Below are positions 27,208 to 36,536 of a DNA stretch of 64,000 nt, piece after piece. This DNA is from Portibacter marinus (lineage in GTDB: Bacteria; Bacteroidota; Bacteroidia; Chitinophagales; Saprospiraceae): NCBI RefSeq assembly GCF_021533195.1, contig NZ_JAJNKB010000001.1, forward strand, positions 186,001 to 250,000, given 5' to 3'. Position 1 is the stretch's first letter. Each line of letters opens with the position of its first letter. The position numbers were made by a program, and so were the translations under genes. The notes under the pieces are model-generated. The model worked only from the letters and a program-made list of their open reading frames with translations, was not told the origin of the DNA and did no database searches.

Positions 27208-28743
27208 TTATTGACTTCTATCAACACTTGATTTTGATTGACGATGATCCTTTAATAATTTATTTAATTCTTTAACTTTGTCCGGGTATTCCAAATAGAG
27301 ATTTTGAAGCTGTTGAGGATCTGATTCCATATTAAAAAGCAAACTATCTGTTCTAAAATCCTCATAGTTTTTTATTTCCTTAAAGAATTCTGGAATTTCA
27401 CGATGACCACCAGTCTTGTCAGTGATCATCAGCCAATCTCCTTTCCTGATACCCCATATGCTTTCATAAGTATTGTGTATGGTCGCTTGACGAATTGGCG
27501 TGGAAGTGGACTGGCCGTTAAGGATCGAACTGATGTCATAGCTATCCGGAGCGGTGGCTGGATCTAGATCAATGTTTAGCATACTGGCTAAGGTGGCAAA
27601 AATATCAACTTGCGAAATGACTTCATCGCTCACTGTTCCTCCTTTGATGACTCCTTCATATTTAAATATAAATGGAACACGGTGCCCTCCTTCCCAGACA
27701 TCTCTCTTTAATCCTCTTAGGTTGCCCATGCTGAAATGTCCAAAATCTCTGGCCCTTGGCCAGGCATAAGCTTCCGGACCATTATCTGAAGTGAAGATCA
27801 CGATGGTATTTTCTTCCAGGCCCTTCATTCGAAGCGCAGTCAATACTTGCCCGACCACATCATCTGTCTGTACCACAAAATCTCCATACCCACCAGCGTT
27901 TGATTTGCCAATAAATTTGTCATTAGGGATGATGGGAGCGTGTGGGGAGGGCAAAGCCAAATAAAGGAAAAAAGGTTGTGATGCATCTTGTAGATGAACC
28001 CATTCAACTGCTTTTTTAGTCAAGGTAGGAAGAACTTCATAAGGATTCCAATCCTTTACTTTTGGACCGGGTCTGAATTCCCAACTGCCTTCTCTGATAT
28101 CATAACCTATATTGTTGATATCCATAATTTCTGTAGGTGCTTCCATCACGCGATCGTTCTCAACCCAGGCATAGGGAGGAAAGTTGATCGTACCATCACC
28201 AAAGTAATAATTAAAGCCCCTTTCTAAAGGTCCTCCTTTGATAGGCTCGTCCCATACCACATCATCAGGCCCATAAAATGGACGTTCTCTCCCCCACTGT
28301 TCTACTGTTTCACTTGGCTCATTGATAAATTCCCAATCCCATCCCAGATGCCATTTTCCTATGCATGCGGTCTCATATCCTACATTCTGTAATACGTGTG
28401 CCAATGTAACATCAGAATCTTTGAAGAATGGTGGACCAAATGAACCTACAATTTCGTGCTGTCTCCTCCAGTGATAGGACCCTGTCAATAGTGCAAATCT
28501 GCTGGGCGAACAGATGCCCGATGAACTATGTGCATCTGTAAACCTCATTCCCTCCGCTGCTAGTCGATCCAGATGGGGTGTTGGGATTTTGGAATCAGAA
28601 TTTTGACAATTGAGATCGCCATAACCCATGTCGTCTGCATAGATGATTACGATATTTGGACTGACCTCCTGACAGAATAATTCTAATGAAATTAATAAAA
28701 TAAAGAGGGGAAAAATAGGTTTGAATTTAATCATAATACTCAT
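27208..28743 (-). CDS. Formylglycine-dependent sulfatase (arylsulfatase A type)
   Basis: A 511-residue secreted S1-family sulfatase that removes sulfate esters from glycans or similar substrates. The signal peptide is [19 protein letters not shown]. The metal site ADDMGYGD (Asp37, Asp38) and the maturation motif [11 protein letters not shown] are present, with Cys78 the residue converted to formylglycine. GKWHLGW and [16 protein letters not shown] follow the usual order. The start may be 28743 or an ATG three codons later. No formylglycine-generating enzyme gene is in the window, so maturation must be supplied elsewhere. It is monocistronic. Confidence 0.93.
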   Translation of the reverse strand: MSIMIKFKPIFPLFILLISLELFCQEVSPNIVIIYADDMGYGDLNCQNSDSKIPTPHLDRLAAEGMRFTDAHSSSGICSPSRFALLTGSYHWRRQHEIVGSFGPPFFKDSDVTLAHVLQNVGYETACIGKWHLGWDWEFINEPSETVEQWGRERPFYGPDDVVWDEPIKGGPLERGFNYYFGDGTINFPPYAWVENDRVMEAPTEIMDINNIGYDIREGSWEFRPGPKVKDWNPYEVLPTLTKKAVEWVHLQDASQPFFLYLALPSPHAPIIPNDKFIGKSNAGGYGDFVVQTDDVVGQVLTALRMKGLEENTIVIFTSDNGPEAYAWPRARDFGHFSMGNLRGLKRDVWEGGHRVPFIFKYEGVIKGGTVSDEVISQVDIFATLASMLNIDLDPATAPDSYDISSILNGQSTSTPIRQATIHNTYESIWGIRKGDWLMITDKTGGHREIPEFFKEIKNYEDFRTDSLLFNMESDPQQLQNLYLEYPDKVKELNKLLKDHRQSKSSVDRSQ

Positions 28744-29208
28744 TTATCCTTAAGTTAATCATTTCTGTTGATAGCGATTTATAGGTAGGGATAATTTTAT
28801 GAAACAAAGTGAGCTAGATGATTCCAAGACATGAATCACTTCAAAGAATAGAGTGATGTGAAGTCAGGCATACCTTTCCACAAAAGCAATGATAAGACCT
28901 GACAAATCCTAAATCATGGCAGAAGCGATTAGCGAAAATTCGTAAAGGCCGTAGGTATTCACAGAAGGCCAGCACAGCTGATTTTTCCTGAAATATAGTA
29001 TGACATGCCCTAATTGATAAGTAGTGTTGAAAGTAAGGGTTCTAGTTTTACTAATGAGACTGCATTCTAGATCTGTTAAGAACAAATCGTCAATCTGCTT
29101 CTATGCTAGCGGATCAATTCAATCAATAAAAGGTATATATCAAGCAGGATACTCTGTAAGGAGGAAATGAGGGCTGAAGATTAGAAATAAGATTAAACTG
29201 ACTTTAGT
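28744..29208. other. Long intergenic region without a recognisable feature
   Basis: 465 bases between the start of the sulfatase gene and the stop of the transaldolase gene, both on the minus strand. It should carry the sulfatase promoter and the transaldolase terminator, but no exact promoter pair, strong hairpin with T-run, or coding frame was found. The stretch is not repetitive. Confidence 0.45.
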
Positions 29209-29865
29209 CTAAGAATTACTTTTCTTATGGTCTGCCAAAAACTTTTCAAGACCAATATCAGTTAATGGATGCTTGAGTAAACCCAAGATGGCATCCAGAC
29301 CACAGGTCACGATATCTGCACCGGATCTTGCCGCTTCTACAATGTGCAAAGAACTTCTAACCGATGCAGCCAGAATTTCTGTTTCATATCCCTGTATGGC
29401 GTAGATTTCTGCAATATCTCTGATCAGGTCCATGCCATTCCAGGTGATGTCATCTATTCTACCGATGAAAGGGGATAGGTAAGTAGCTCCAGCCTTTGCC
29501 GCCAGAATAGCTTGTCCGGGAGAAAAAACAAGGGTGCAATTTGTATTAATGCCATTATCGGTCAAATGACGGATGGCTTTAATGCCTTCTTTGATCATAG
29601 GTACCTTGACAACGATATTGGGAGCAATTTGACTTAATTCTTTTCCTTCTTTGATAATCCCTTCACAATCAGTAGAAATCACTTCAGCACTCACATCGCC
29701 ATCTACGATATCACAAATTTTAGCATAATGATCTCTCACATTTTTATCTCCAGAAATGCCTTCTTTAGCCATAAGGGAAGGATTAGTGGTAACACCATCC
29801 AGAATTCCTAAATCTCTGGCTTCCTTAATCTGATCTATATTAGCGGTATCAATGAAAAAACGCAT
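29209..29865 (-). CDS. Transaldolase of the fructose-6-phosphate aldolase (TalC/FSA) type
   Basis: A 218-residue cytoplasmic class I aldolase, the short form of the transaldolase family. [20 protein letters not shown] at the N-terminus and [14 protein letters not shown] are diagnostic. The Schiff-base lysine is Lys87 in [10 protein letters not shown], and [13 protein letters not shown] is the conserved phosphate/active-site segment. It interconverts pentose-phosphate sugars or forms and cleaves fructose 6-phosphate; the short forms cannot be separated from sequence alone. The start codon is 30 bases past the end of the SRP RNA gene on the same strand, so readthrough from the SRP promoter is possible; no separate promoter was found. 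Confidence 0.93.
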   Translation of the reverse strand: MRFFIDTANIDQIKEARDLGILDGVTTNPSLMAKEGISGDKNVRDHYAKICDIVDGDVSAEVISTDCEGIIKEGKELSQIAPNIVVKVPMIKEGIKAIRHLTDNGINTNCTLVFSPGQAILAAKAGATYLSPFIGRIDDITWNGMDLIRDIAEIYAIQGYETEILAASVRSSLHIVEAARSGADIVTCGLDAILGLLKHPLTDIGLEKFLADHKKSNS

Positions 29866-29892
29866 ATCTTTTGATTTAGAGATAAAATAAAA

Positions 29893-29988
29893 AAGTGAGG
29901 AAACATACCGACGTCGCTCAACCCCCTACCCTTGCTGTATTTCTACCCTGGGGGAGTTCAGAGGGAGCTGACCGTATGACCCTCACCA
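29893..29988 (-). ncRNA. ffs: Signal recognition particle RNA (small bacterial type)
   Basis: The minus strand holds an RNA of about 95 bases that folds into one long hairpin. The ends GTGAGG (29986-29981) and CCTCAC (29900-29895) pair, then CATAC with GTATG, and GCTC with GAGC. The apex is the SRP domain IV signature: CCCCCAGG on one side and AGCAAGGG on the other form the Ffh-binding asymmetric loop, capped by GTA-GAAA-TAC, a GNRA tetraloop replacing the common GGAA loop. The 3' stem runs directly into a T-run that can terminate transcription. The RNA would bind Ffh to target membrane proteins. Exact ends are estimated from the pairing and the promoter. Confidence 0.88.
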
Positions 29989-29992
29989 ACGG

Positions 29993-30023
29993 CAAAAGTA
30001 ACAGAAATTACTTTACTGTCAAA
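29993..30023 (-). promoter_or_regulatory. Consensus Bacteroidota promoter of the SRP RNA gene
   Basis: On the minus strand, TTTG at 30023-30020, exactly 19 bases, then TACTTTTG at 30000-29993: a perfect match to TTTG-N19-TAnnTTTG used by the primary sigma factor of Bacteroidota. The predicted start, about five bases downstream near 29988, coincides with the first paired base of the SRP RNA. Confidence 0.88.
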
Positions 30024-30050
30024 GTTTGAGGGTGAAAGTTCTTGGTTGTC

Positions 30051-30767
30051 TTATGAAATTAGATTCATGTCGTCATCCCACTTTGCAATAACATCACGCT
30101 TGGACTGATCCACGCACTTCGCAATCCACTCAGGATCGTAGTCTACATCATGCTCTGCCAAAACTTCCTCAGGGATACCATCCCAAATATTTGGGCGATT
30201 TCCAACATATCCTAAATCTTTAAATCCTTCTCTACTGGTATAGTATCCAGTTACAGTTAGATTCCTCATTAGATTAAAGAATTTCCTGCCCGGCGCCATG
30301 TCTGGCTTTTCATTGTTTTCATCAGGATAAGCAATGTCATCGATAATGGCTATCTGTCGTGCCTTGGTGCAAAACTGAAATTGCTTGTTGAATCTTTTAT
30401 TAGATTCCAGATCTAACCATGCCAGACCTCCCCTCATTGGCAATTGATGCGAAGGAATATCTTTCACGATAAATTTTATGAATGCAGGTACACCGGCACC
30501 CGTTGCTGACGTTGCAGATGCTGTGGATGGTAAAATAATGTCACATAAAACCGCAATGGTCTCTAACTCATGATTGGTCAGATACTTTTGAGATCTTATT
30601 CTATTGTCTCTTTCCAATTCTTTTGGAGTCCTTCCATAAAATTTTTCTCCTGCACCTACAGTTACAGCGTTTGCTGCTTTATCAGGATGACAGCTTGCAG
30701 CACTTCCTACGGTAACACCAGCAACGGCGCCTACTAGTAAAGTTTTTAACGTATCTCTTCTATCCAT
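30051..30767 (-). CDS. Gluconate 2-dehydrogenase subunit 3 family protein
   Basis: A 238-residue protein with a twin-arginine signal (MDRRDTLKTLLVGAVAGVTV), so it is exported folded. The mature part has the subunit 3 features LTNHELETIAVLCDIILPS and GVPAFIKFIVKD, with EGFKDLGYVGNRP near the C-terminus. In known enzymes this small subunit accompanies a flavoprotein large subunit and helps its export. The GMC-type large subunit is encoded immediately upstream with a 2-base gap (30770-32485). Together they would oxidise a sugar or sugar acid in the periplasm; the substrate is not known. Confidence 0.87.
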   Translation of the reverse strand: MDRRDTLKTLLVGAVAGVTVGSAASCHPDKAANAVTVGAGEKFYGRTPKELERDNRIRSQKYLTNHELETIAVLCDIILPSTASATSATGAGVPAFIKFIVKDIPSHQLPMRGGLAWLDLESNKRFNKQFQFCTKARQIAIIDDIAYPDENNEKPDMAPGRKFFNLMRNLTVTGYYTSREGFKDLGYVGNRPNIWDGIPEEVLAEHDVDYDPEWIAKCVDQSKRDVIAKWDDDMNLIS

Positions 30768-30769
30768 GA

Positions 30770-32485
30770 TCAGATATTTTTCTTAGTCATTTGATCTGCA
30801 ATGTACTCCGATGCCCTCATACTGAGTGCCATAATGGTCCATGTACAGTTTTTATCAGCTTGGGATGTAAAAACTCCAGCATCGACAACAAATACATTTT
30901 TCGCGTCGTGCAGCTGAGAATATTTATTGGTCACTGATGTTTGTGAATTGTCGCCCATTCTTGTCGTTCCGACTTCGTGAATGATTTGACCTGGCGCAAG
31001 CAAGCCATAATCGCTTTCAGGACCAGGTAGATCACCCATTGGAATTCCTCCCATCGCATGTGTGATCTCATCAAAGGTCTCCGTCATATGTTTGGCCTGT
31101 AATCGCTCATAATCAGACCATTTATAGTCAAATCTCAAAACCGGTATCCCAAATTGGTCTACCACATCCGGATCCAATTCACATCTGTTATCATATCTGG
31201 CAATGGCTTCACCCCTTCCGCCAAAACCTACAATGGCACCGAAAAATCTCTTTACATCGTCCCGCAACTTATCGCCATATCCACCTACCGCACCGCCAAT
31301 GTATTTATTCATTTCTGAGATATTGAAACCAAACCCATAAGCTGGCATGCCTAATCCGCCCCAAACTTCGATGTGATATCCTCTTGGGAAATCCAGTTTA
31401 GAATGATCTCCCCACCACGGAGTGTACAGATGCATGCCACCGACTCCATCTTCATTGTAAAGCTTACGATCCATTAATGCAGGTACGAAGGCCGATCTTC
31501 CAGCACCCGTCGAATCGTGCAAGTAGCGACCCACATGATCACTGCTGTTTCCTAATCCATTCGGGTGTTGTGCACTTTTTGAATTGAGTAATATTCTGGC
31601 CGTACTACAAGCAGAGGCACCTAACACAACTGTTCTGGCTTTGAGCTGATATTCTTTTCTATCGTCTTTATTAATATAAGATACGCCAGTGGCCAAACCT
31701 TCATCATTGGTCGTCACTGACCGTACCATAGCATTGGTGTAGAGATCTACCTGACCACTTTTCTGTGCAGGAAAAATAAGGCATGAACCCGATGAGAAAT
31801 CGGCATATGCTGAGCATGATCTTCCGCATTGACTGCAATAGAAACAAACACCTCTATCGTTATTGATTTTCTTCGTTAAAATGGAAAGTCTAGAAGGAAT
31901 AACAGGAATACCTAGTTTCTTCGCTCCCTTTGCGTAGTACAATTCGTGAAGTCTTGGCTTCGGTGGTGGTAAAAAATAACCATCCGGATCATTGGGCAAG
32001 CCTTCTTTAGTCCCGAAAACGCCAATCATTTTATCTAACCTGTCATAATATGGTTTTACTTCATCATAGGTGATCGGCCAATTTTCACCCAAACCATCTA
32101 CATCCTTGTGTTTAAAATCTACCGGACCAAAGCGTAATGAAATTCTTCCCCAGTGATTAGTTCTACCACCGAGCATTCTGGAACGCCACCACATAAACTT
32201 CGTATCATCTTTTGTGGTATAAGGTTCTCCATCCACTTGCCAATCTCCCCATGACATATCAAAATCACCAAAAGCCCTCGTCACTGATGCTCCTCTCCTG
32301 GGCGAATCCCAGGGGTTCTTAAGCTGAGTCATGGTTTGGGGATCTTTAGGGTCAAAAAATGGCCCAGCTTCTAATAGGGCCACTTTCAATCCTTTGTTGG
32401 CCAATATGTTACACGCCATTCCACCGCCAGCACCAGAACCTACAATGATGGCATCATAGACCTTAGCTGATTCCTTTATCTGCAT
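30770..32485 (-). CDS. GMC-family FAD oxidoreductase (gluconate 2-dehydrogenase-like large subunit)
   Basis: A 571-residue flavoprotein. The ADP-binding motif AIIVGSGAGGGMACNILA is at the N-terminus, WGRISLRFGP and GASACSTARILLNS follow, and the C-terminal GMC_oxred_C part includes GTTRMGDNSQTSV and NCTWTIMALSMRASEYI. A cysteine-rich stretch CFYCSQCGRSCSAY may hold a metal or disulfides. It lacks its own signal peptide, consistent with piggy-back Tat export with the twin-arginine subunit encoded 2 bases downstream. The usual third subunit, a cytochrome c, is not in the window. Confidence 0.9.
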   Translation of the reverse strand: MQIKESAKVYDAIIVGSGAGGGMACNILANKGLKVALLEAGPFFDPKDPQTMTQLKNPWDSPRRGASVTRAFGDFDMSWGDWQVDGEPYTTKDDTKFMWWRSRMLGGRTNHWGRISLRFGPVDFKHKDVDGLGENWPITYDEVKPYYDRLDKMIGVFGTKEGLPNDPDGYFLPPPKPRLHELYYAKGAKKLGIPVIPSRLSILTKKINNDRGVCFYCSQCGRSCSAYADFSSGSCLIFPAQKSGQVDLYTNAMVRSVTTNDEGLATGVSYINKDDRKEYQLKARTVVLGASACSTARILLNSKSAQHPNGLGNSSDHVGRYLHDSTGAGRSAFVPALMDRKLYNEDGVGGMHLYTPWWGDHSKLDFPRGYHIEVWGGLGMPAYGFGFNISEMNKYIGGAVGGYGDKLRDDVKRFFGAIVGFGGRGEAIARYDNRCELDPDVVDQFGIPVLRFDYKWSDYERLQAKHMTETFDEITHAMGGIPMGDLPGPESDYGLLAPGQIIHEVGTTRMGDNSQTSVTNKYSQLHDAKNVFVVDAGVFTSQADKNCTWTIMALSMRASEYIADQMTKKNI

Positions 32486-32558
32486 ACTATTTTCTTTTTG
32501 ATGCAGTTAAGATAAGAATTTTGTGTGCGTCCACAAGAAAACCCCTCTGAATATCTTC

Positions 32559-32876
32559 TTACATCAATCCAAACAACTTAGCATACTTCATCATCTCACT
32601 CTGGTTGCTAATCTTCAACTTACCTGTCAGGACCGCCATCATGGGATTCATATCACCTTTCAATATTTTCAACATGTTATCAGACTTGGCTTTTACCACA
32701 CATGTGGGTTCCCCTTCGAGACCCTCTTTACTAAATGCTTCACCGTTTTCAATCCCCACTGTAATGTTTTGACCATCCGGGGCATCCAAAATAAAGTGAA
32801 ACCTGGTGTTAACTCCTTCAATAGCTTCTGGAGCAACCTTATCAGGCAAATCCATTAAAAATTCTTTTGCTGTCAT
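32559..32876 (-). CDS. SCP2 sterol-binding-domain protein
   Basis: A 105-residue single-domain protein of the SCP2 family, which binds lipids in a hydrophobic pocket. Typical segments are FHFILDAPDGQNITVGIENG, then EPTCVVKAKSDNMLKILKG, DMNPMMAVLTGKLKISN and a final amphipathic helix. It has no signal peptide. It lies 2 bases after the OmpA-family gene and 73 bases before the GMC gene on the same strand, so all four genes are probably cotranscribed. Its ligand is unknown. Confidence 0.88.
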   Translation of the reverse strand: MTAKEFLMDLPDKVAPEAIEGVNTRFHFILDAPDGQNITVGIENGEAFSKEGLEGEPTCVVKAKSDNMLKILKGDMNPMMAVLTGKLKISNQSEMMKYAKLFGLM

Positions 32877-32878
32877 TT

Positions 32879-34648
32879 TTATTGTTTTATTCTTAATCCA
32901 TTGACAAATTCTACTACATAAGCGTTTGGGAAATCTTCCTCAATATTTTCAATTTTCCAAGTTTCAGCCTCTTCCTGACTCTCGAATTCACCTACCATAT
33001 ACAATACATTCTTCTGTGCTGTACGATAGGTCAAAATCTCAGGGAATGTGCGATAAATTTTGTGATCTGCAGGAATCGGCAAATTAGAATAGTGCACCAC
33101 TACTCGATATCCGGAATACGCATCCTTACCCAATTCATTCATATCACGTTCCTTCTTCTTTCTGATGATGTTCTCCAATGCAGTGTCTCTTGAAGTCCTA
33201 TTTGCATTAGCGATTTCTTTTTTGGCTTCCATTTGAGTTTGGCCATCAAGAAAAACCATGTCATTTGAGGTTGGAGAGACTTGAGTTTCTTTTTCAATTT
33301 GCCTATCATCCACCCTTTCAACTTCTGTCGTATCTGTAAGAGAAATGGAGATTGATACATTGACTGTATCTAAGACTTCATTTTGAGGCAGATCTATGTG
33401 CTCTGTAAGGGTTGAATCAACTTCATCCACTTCATTCGATGTCTCCATAAAAACTTCCTTGACATCAAAGTGAGCGGTATCCATATCGACTTCTACTTGT
33501 TCCTTCTCATAGACTATCGTTTCACTTCCCTCACCTTCCAATATTTTCTTTAGAAACTGCTCTTCAAATTTTATTTCAGTCAAACTTTTTATGGGAACAG
33601 CATTTTGATTCATCTCCAAAATCTTTATTTCGGTTCTCCGGTTCGCAGCATGTTCTTCCTCTGTACAATCCACTCCCTCCAGACATTTGTTTTTGATCTG
33701 ACTTTCACCATACCCTACCGCCACAATCCGGTCTGAAGAAACTTCTAATTCACCGGTTAAAAAATCAACGGCAGCTTGCGCCCGTTTTTGTGATAATTCC
33801 AGATTGTCCTCAGCGCCTCCCCTTGCATCTGTGTGGGATCCAAGCTCTATGCTTAAATGTGGATTATCCTGAATGATATCAGCAAGATTCCTCAAAATCT
33901 CTTTTGCCTTTCTCGACAACGCGGACTTGCCAAATTCATAATACAAATTCTGCAGTTCTATAATCTTTCCTTCATAAATAGGGATCATTTCTACATTTGC
34001 TAAAAGTGTGCCCATAGACAGACCTTCTGTTAAATTGTCAGCCACACCTGGCCTGACTTCTCCTACCCCTTCAAAGCAAAGAATACAACCTTCCACATTG
34101 ACAAAAGCTTCCATCCTCTTTACAAGGTATCCATCTTTTCGAATCATAATGGTATAGTGGTTTCCTTTGGTGAAATTTACCCGGAAGTCAGGGTTTGGAT
34201 GATCTTTCAGGACAAGCACTTCTTGCTCAGCCGTATTATTATAGACCTCTATCAATGCGCCTGTTATGGCCTGTACTTCTTGGTTTTCATCATCCCTCTT
34301 AGGCGCTAAAGTTACTTCGAACAAGTAACCCTCTTCTCTTGACATAGGAATCTTAAGGAAAGTTTTCTCGAGCGCATTCGTTTCAAATGTGATAGCCTTC
34401 TTTTCAAAGGCATCTTTATAGGCTTCTAGTCGATATTGCTTGTCCGCCAGCAGTTCTGCTGTGAAAAATCCATCTTTATCAGATCTGACATTTACTATAA
34501 AACTATCTTTCTTCAGTTCGAAAAAGTCAATACTCACCTGATTCAAATATCCTCTGTTATCCTCTTCAAATACATAACCTTCCACAATCGAGCCCTGTGA
34601 AAAGACTTTGGTGGCTGCTAAAAGCATGATGAACAAACAATTTCTCAT
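32879..34648 (-). CDS. OmpA-family protein with CarboxypepD-like and SPOR-like domains
   Basis: A 589-residue protein with a signal peptide (MRNCLFIMLLAATKVFSQ), one or two CarboxypepD_reg-like beta domains, and an OmpA peptidoglycan-binding domain (IELGSHTDARGGAEDNLE, SQKRAQAAVDFL, VGYGESQ). A long acidic, low-complexity linker follows, and at the end is a SPOR-like domain (VLYMVGEFESQEEAETWK, NAYVVEFVNGLRI). Both OmpA and SPOR domains bind cell-wall glycans, so the protein probably tethers the outer membrane to peptidoglycan. It leads a unit with the SCP2, GMC and subunit 3 genes, and is divergent from fmt with 92 bases between the starts. Confidence 0.88.
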   Translation of the reverse strand: MRNCLFIMLLAATKVFSQGSIVEGYVFEEDNRGYLNQVSIDFFELKKDSFIVNVRSDKDGFFTAELLADKQYRLEAYKDAFEKKAITFETNALEKTFLKIPMSREEGYLFEVTLAPKRDDENQEVQAITGALIEVYNNTAEQEVLVLKDHPNPDFRVNFTKGNHYTIMIRKDGYLVKRMEAFVNVEGCILCFEGVGEVRPGVADNLTEGLSMGTLLANVEMIPIYEGKIIELQNLYYEFGKSALSRKAKEILRNLADIIQDNPHLSIELGSHTDARGGAEDNLELSQKRAQAAVDFLTGELEVSSDRIVAVGYGESQIKNKCLEGVDCTEEEHAANRRTEIKILEMNQNAVPIKSLTEIKFEEQFLKKILEGEGSETIVYEKEQVEVDMDTAHFDVKEVFMETSNEVDEVDSTLTEHIDLPQNEVLDTVNVSISISLTDTTEVERVDDRQIEKETQVSPTSNDMVFLDGQTQMEAKKEIANANRTSRDTALENIIRKKKERDMNELGKDAYSGYRVVVHYSNLPIPADHKIYRTFPEILTYRTAQKNVLYMVGEFESQEEAETWKIENIEEDFPNAYVVEFVNGLRIKQ

Positions 34649-34740
34649 TTTACTTTTTAATTGTCATGATTTACGATAATACAACCTGATTTATTTGTGG
34701 TTGGTTCTTATTTTAGCTATTTATAAGGAAAACAACAAAT

Positions 34741-35661
34741 ATGCGTGTTATTTTCATGGGTACTCCTGAATTTGCTGTTCCGAGTCTCAAAATACTAGTT
34801 GACAATGGCGTAAATGTAGTGGGTGTTGTCACTTCCACAGATAAATATGGTGGTCGAGGTGGAAATCAACTCATTGAATCTGCTGTGAAGAAATATGCGC
34901 TGGCAGAAAACTTACACATTCTTCAGCCGTCTAATCTTAAGTCTGAGGCTTTCCTGGATGAGCTTAGGTCTCTCAAGGCGGATCTTCAAATCGTAGTTGC
35001 ATTTCGTATGCTGCCAGTGGTGGTTTGGGATATGCCTCCACTTGGCACCTACAATCTACATGGCAGTTTGCTACCTAAATATCGAGGCGCCGCTCCTATT
35101 CACTGGGCAGTCATTAATGGTGAAAAAGAGACAGGAGTAACTTCTTTCAAATTAAAGCATGAAATAGACACAGGGGATTTGTTGTTCCAGGAAAGCATTG
35201 CAATAGGAGAAGAGGAAACGACCGGCGAAGTCTATGAAAAATTGATGCATCTGGGAGCTAAGATTGTATTACAAACTGTATTTGCCGTGCAGGAAGGCAA
35301 AATTGAACTAAAACCACAAGTTGCCGCACAAGCTTCAAAAGCGCCCAAAATTAATCGAGAAGTGGCAGAAATTGACTGGCACCAGGAAGCGGAGCATGTA
35401 CGTAATTTCGTAAGAGGAATGAATCCATTTCCCGGAGCCTGGTTTAATTTTTCAGGATACACCATGAAAGTGTTTAAAACTTCTAATATTCACGTCCATC
35501 ATAATATTGCTCCCGGCAGACTGATTTCGGACAATAAAAATTATCTCCATGTAGCCGTTCTAGATGGTTTTGTGGCTTTGGAAGACGTTCAGCTACAGGG
35601 AAAAAAACGCATGGACATTAAAGCATTGCTCAATGGCCTAGATATCATAGATTATTTGTGA
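34741..35661 (+). CDS. fmt: Methionyl-tRNA formyltransferase
   Basis: A 306-residue cytoplasmic enzyme that formylates the initiator Met-tRNA using 10-formyl-THF. The N-terminus MRVIFMGTPEFAVPSL is diagnostic. The catalytic Asn105 and His107 lie in YNLHGSLLPKYRGAAPIHWA and Asp143 in HEIDTGDLL. The C-terminal tRNA-binding domain (RNFVRGMNPFPGAWF) is complete, and the length is normal. It converges with the aminotransferase gene and their 3' ends overlap by 10 bases. Confidence 0.97.
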   Translation: MRVIFMGTPEFAVPSLKILVDNGVNVVGVVTSTDKYGGRGGNQLIESAVKKYALAENLHILQPSNLKSEAFLDELRSLKADLQIVVAFRMLPVVVWDMPPLGTYNLHGSLLPKYRGAAPIHWAVINGEKETGVTSFKLKHEIDTGDLLFQESIAIGEEETTGEVYEKLMHLGAKIVLQTVFAVQEGKIELKPQVAAQASKAPKINREVAEIDWHQEAEHVRNFVRGMNPFPGAWFNFSGYTMKVFKTSNIHVHHNIAPGRLISDNKNYLHVAVLDGFVALEDVQLQGKKRMDIKALLNGLDIIDYL

Positions 35662-36509
35662 AGTTGAATATAGTTTTTATCAAACTCCGCAAGTCTTTGT
35701 CTTAAAGCCATCGTCTCCTGGCCAGGCTTTCCGTTGCCTATAGTGTGTTTGCCAATTTGTCGGATCGGGATCACGCGTTTGACCGAAGAGGTCAGAAAGG
35801 CTTCCTTAATCGTAGGAATTTCCTCCGTAGTTATGGTTCGTTCAACGACTTCCAACTCTTCTCCACAACTTTCTATCAGTTTCATTCTGGTAATCCCTTT
35901 CAAAATGCCTTGATTTGTGGTACAAAGTTTTCCATCTTTATCGATGATGAAAAAATTGGATCGAGACGATTCGCTGATGATACCTTCTTTGTGATATAGA
36001 ACATCAAATGCATCGTGTCTTTTCACCTTTTCCTTGAGACTTAGGATGAAGAAATAATCTGTGGTCTTCGCTGTAGGAAAGTCTCTGATATATTCTTCAA
36101 GCAACAACTTAATACCTTCCTTGTAATAAACTCCAGGAATTACTGGGTACGCAAGATGCATAATCAGAAAATTAGGGATGGTAGCGTCGTAACCATTGGG
36201 AGCATATCCACCTGTGTAAATAAATTTTATGCCTCCTTTGTCTATGTTATTTCTTTTGATTAACTCTCGAACAATCGCTTTTACCTCCTCCTTAGTCAAG
36301 TGAAACTGAAGACCCATTTTACGAACTGAATTCTTAAAGCGCTGGATATAATCATCAATATAAAGTGGTACTCTGTCGATAAATATAAAATAATCGAATA
36401 CTGCATATGATCTTTGTATACTTAAGTCAGTCACATGCATGTAGCATTGATCTTTTTCGACGAATTCACCGTTGTAATAATGAAAAGCTTTAGACATTCG
36501 TTTAACCAT
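35652..36509 (-). CDS. Class IV PLP-dependent aminotransferase
   Basis: A 285-residue enzyme of the IlvE/D-amino-acid transaminase/4-amino-4-deoxychorismate lyase group. The PLP lysine is Lys148 in FPTAKTTDYF. Other family marks are YNGEFV at the N-terminus, ISESSRSNFFIID and TTNQGILKGITRMKLIE. The substrate (branched-chain, D-amino acid or aminodeoxychorismate) cannot be settled. The start may be 36509 or, after four codons, the ATG at 36497. A perfect -7 element TATATTTG lies at 36527-36520 on the minus strand but lacks TTTG at -33. It favours the 36497 start because the message would begin near 36515. Confidence 0.88.
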   Translation of the reverse strand: MVKRMSKAFHYYNGEFVEKDQCYMHVTDLSIQRSYAVFDYFIFIDRVPLYIDDYIQRFKNSVRKMGLQFHLTKEEVKAIVRELIKRNNIDKGGIKFIYTGGYAPNGYDATIPNFLIMHLAYPVIPGVYYKEGIKLLLEEYIRDFPTAKTTDYFFILSLKEKVKRHDAFDVLYHKEGIISESSRSNFFIIDKDGKLCTTNQGILKGITRMKLIESCGEELEVVERTITTEEIPTIKEAFLTSSVKRVIPIRQIGKHTIGNGKPGQETMALRQRLAEFDKNYIQLHK

Positions 36510-36536
36510 TTAATTAGAGCAAATATATCATATAAC

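Noticed and set aside
28744-29208. A possible small RNA in the long sulfatase-transaldolase gap
   Set aside because: No hairpin of convincing length, no consensus promoter and no terminator were seen.
36520-36527. TATATTTG as a full promoter for the class IV aminotransferase gene
   Set aside because: The -7 element is exact but there is no TTTG at the right distance upstream; mentioned only in the gene entry.
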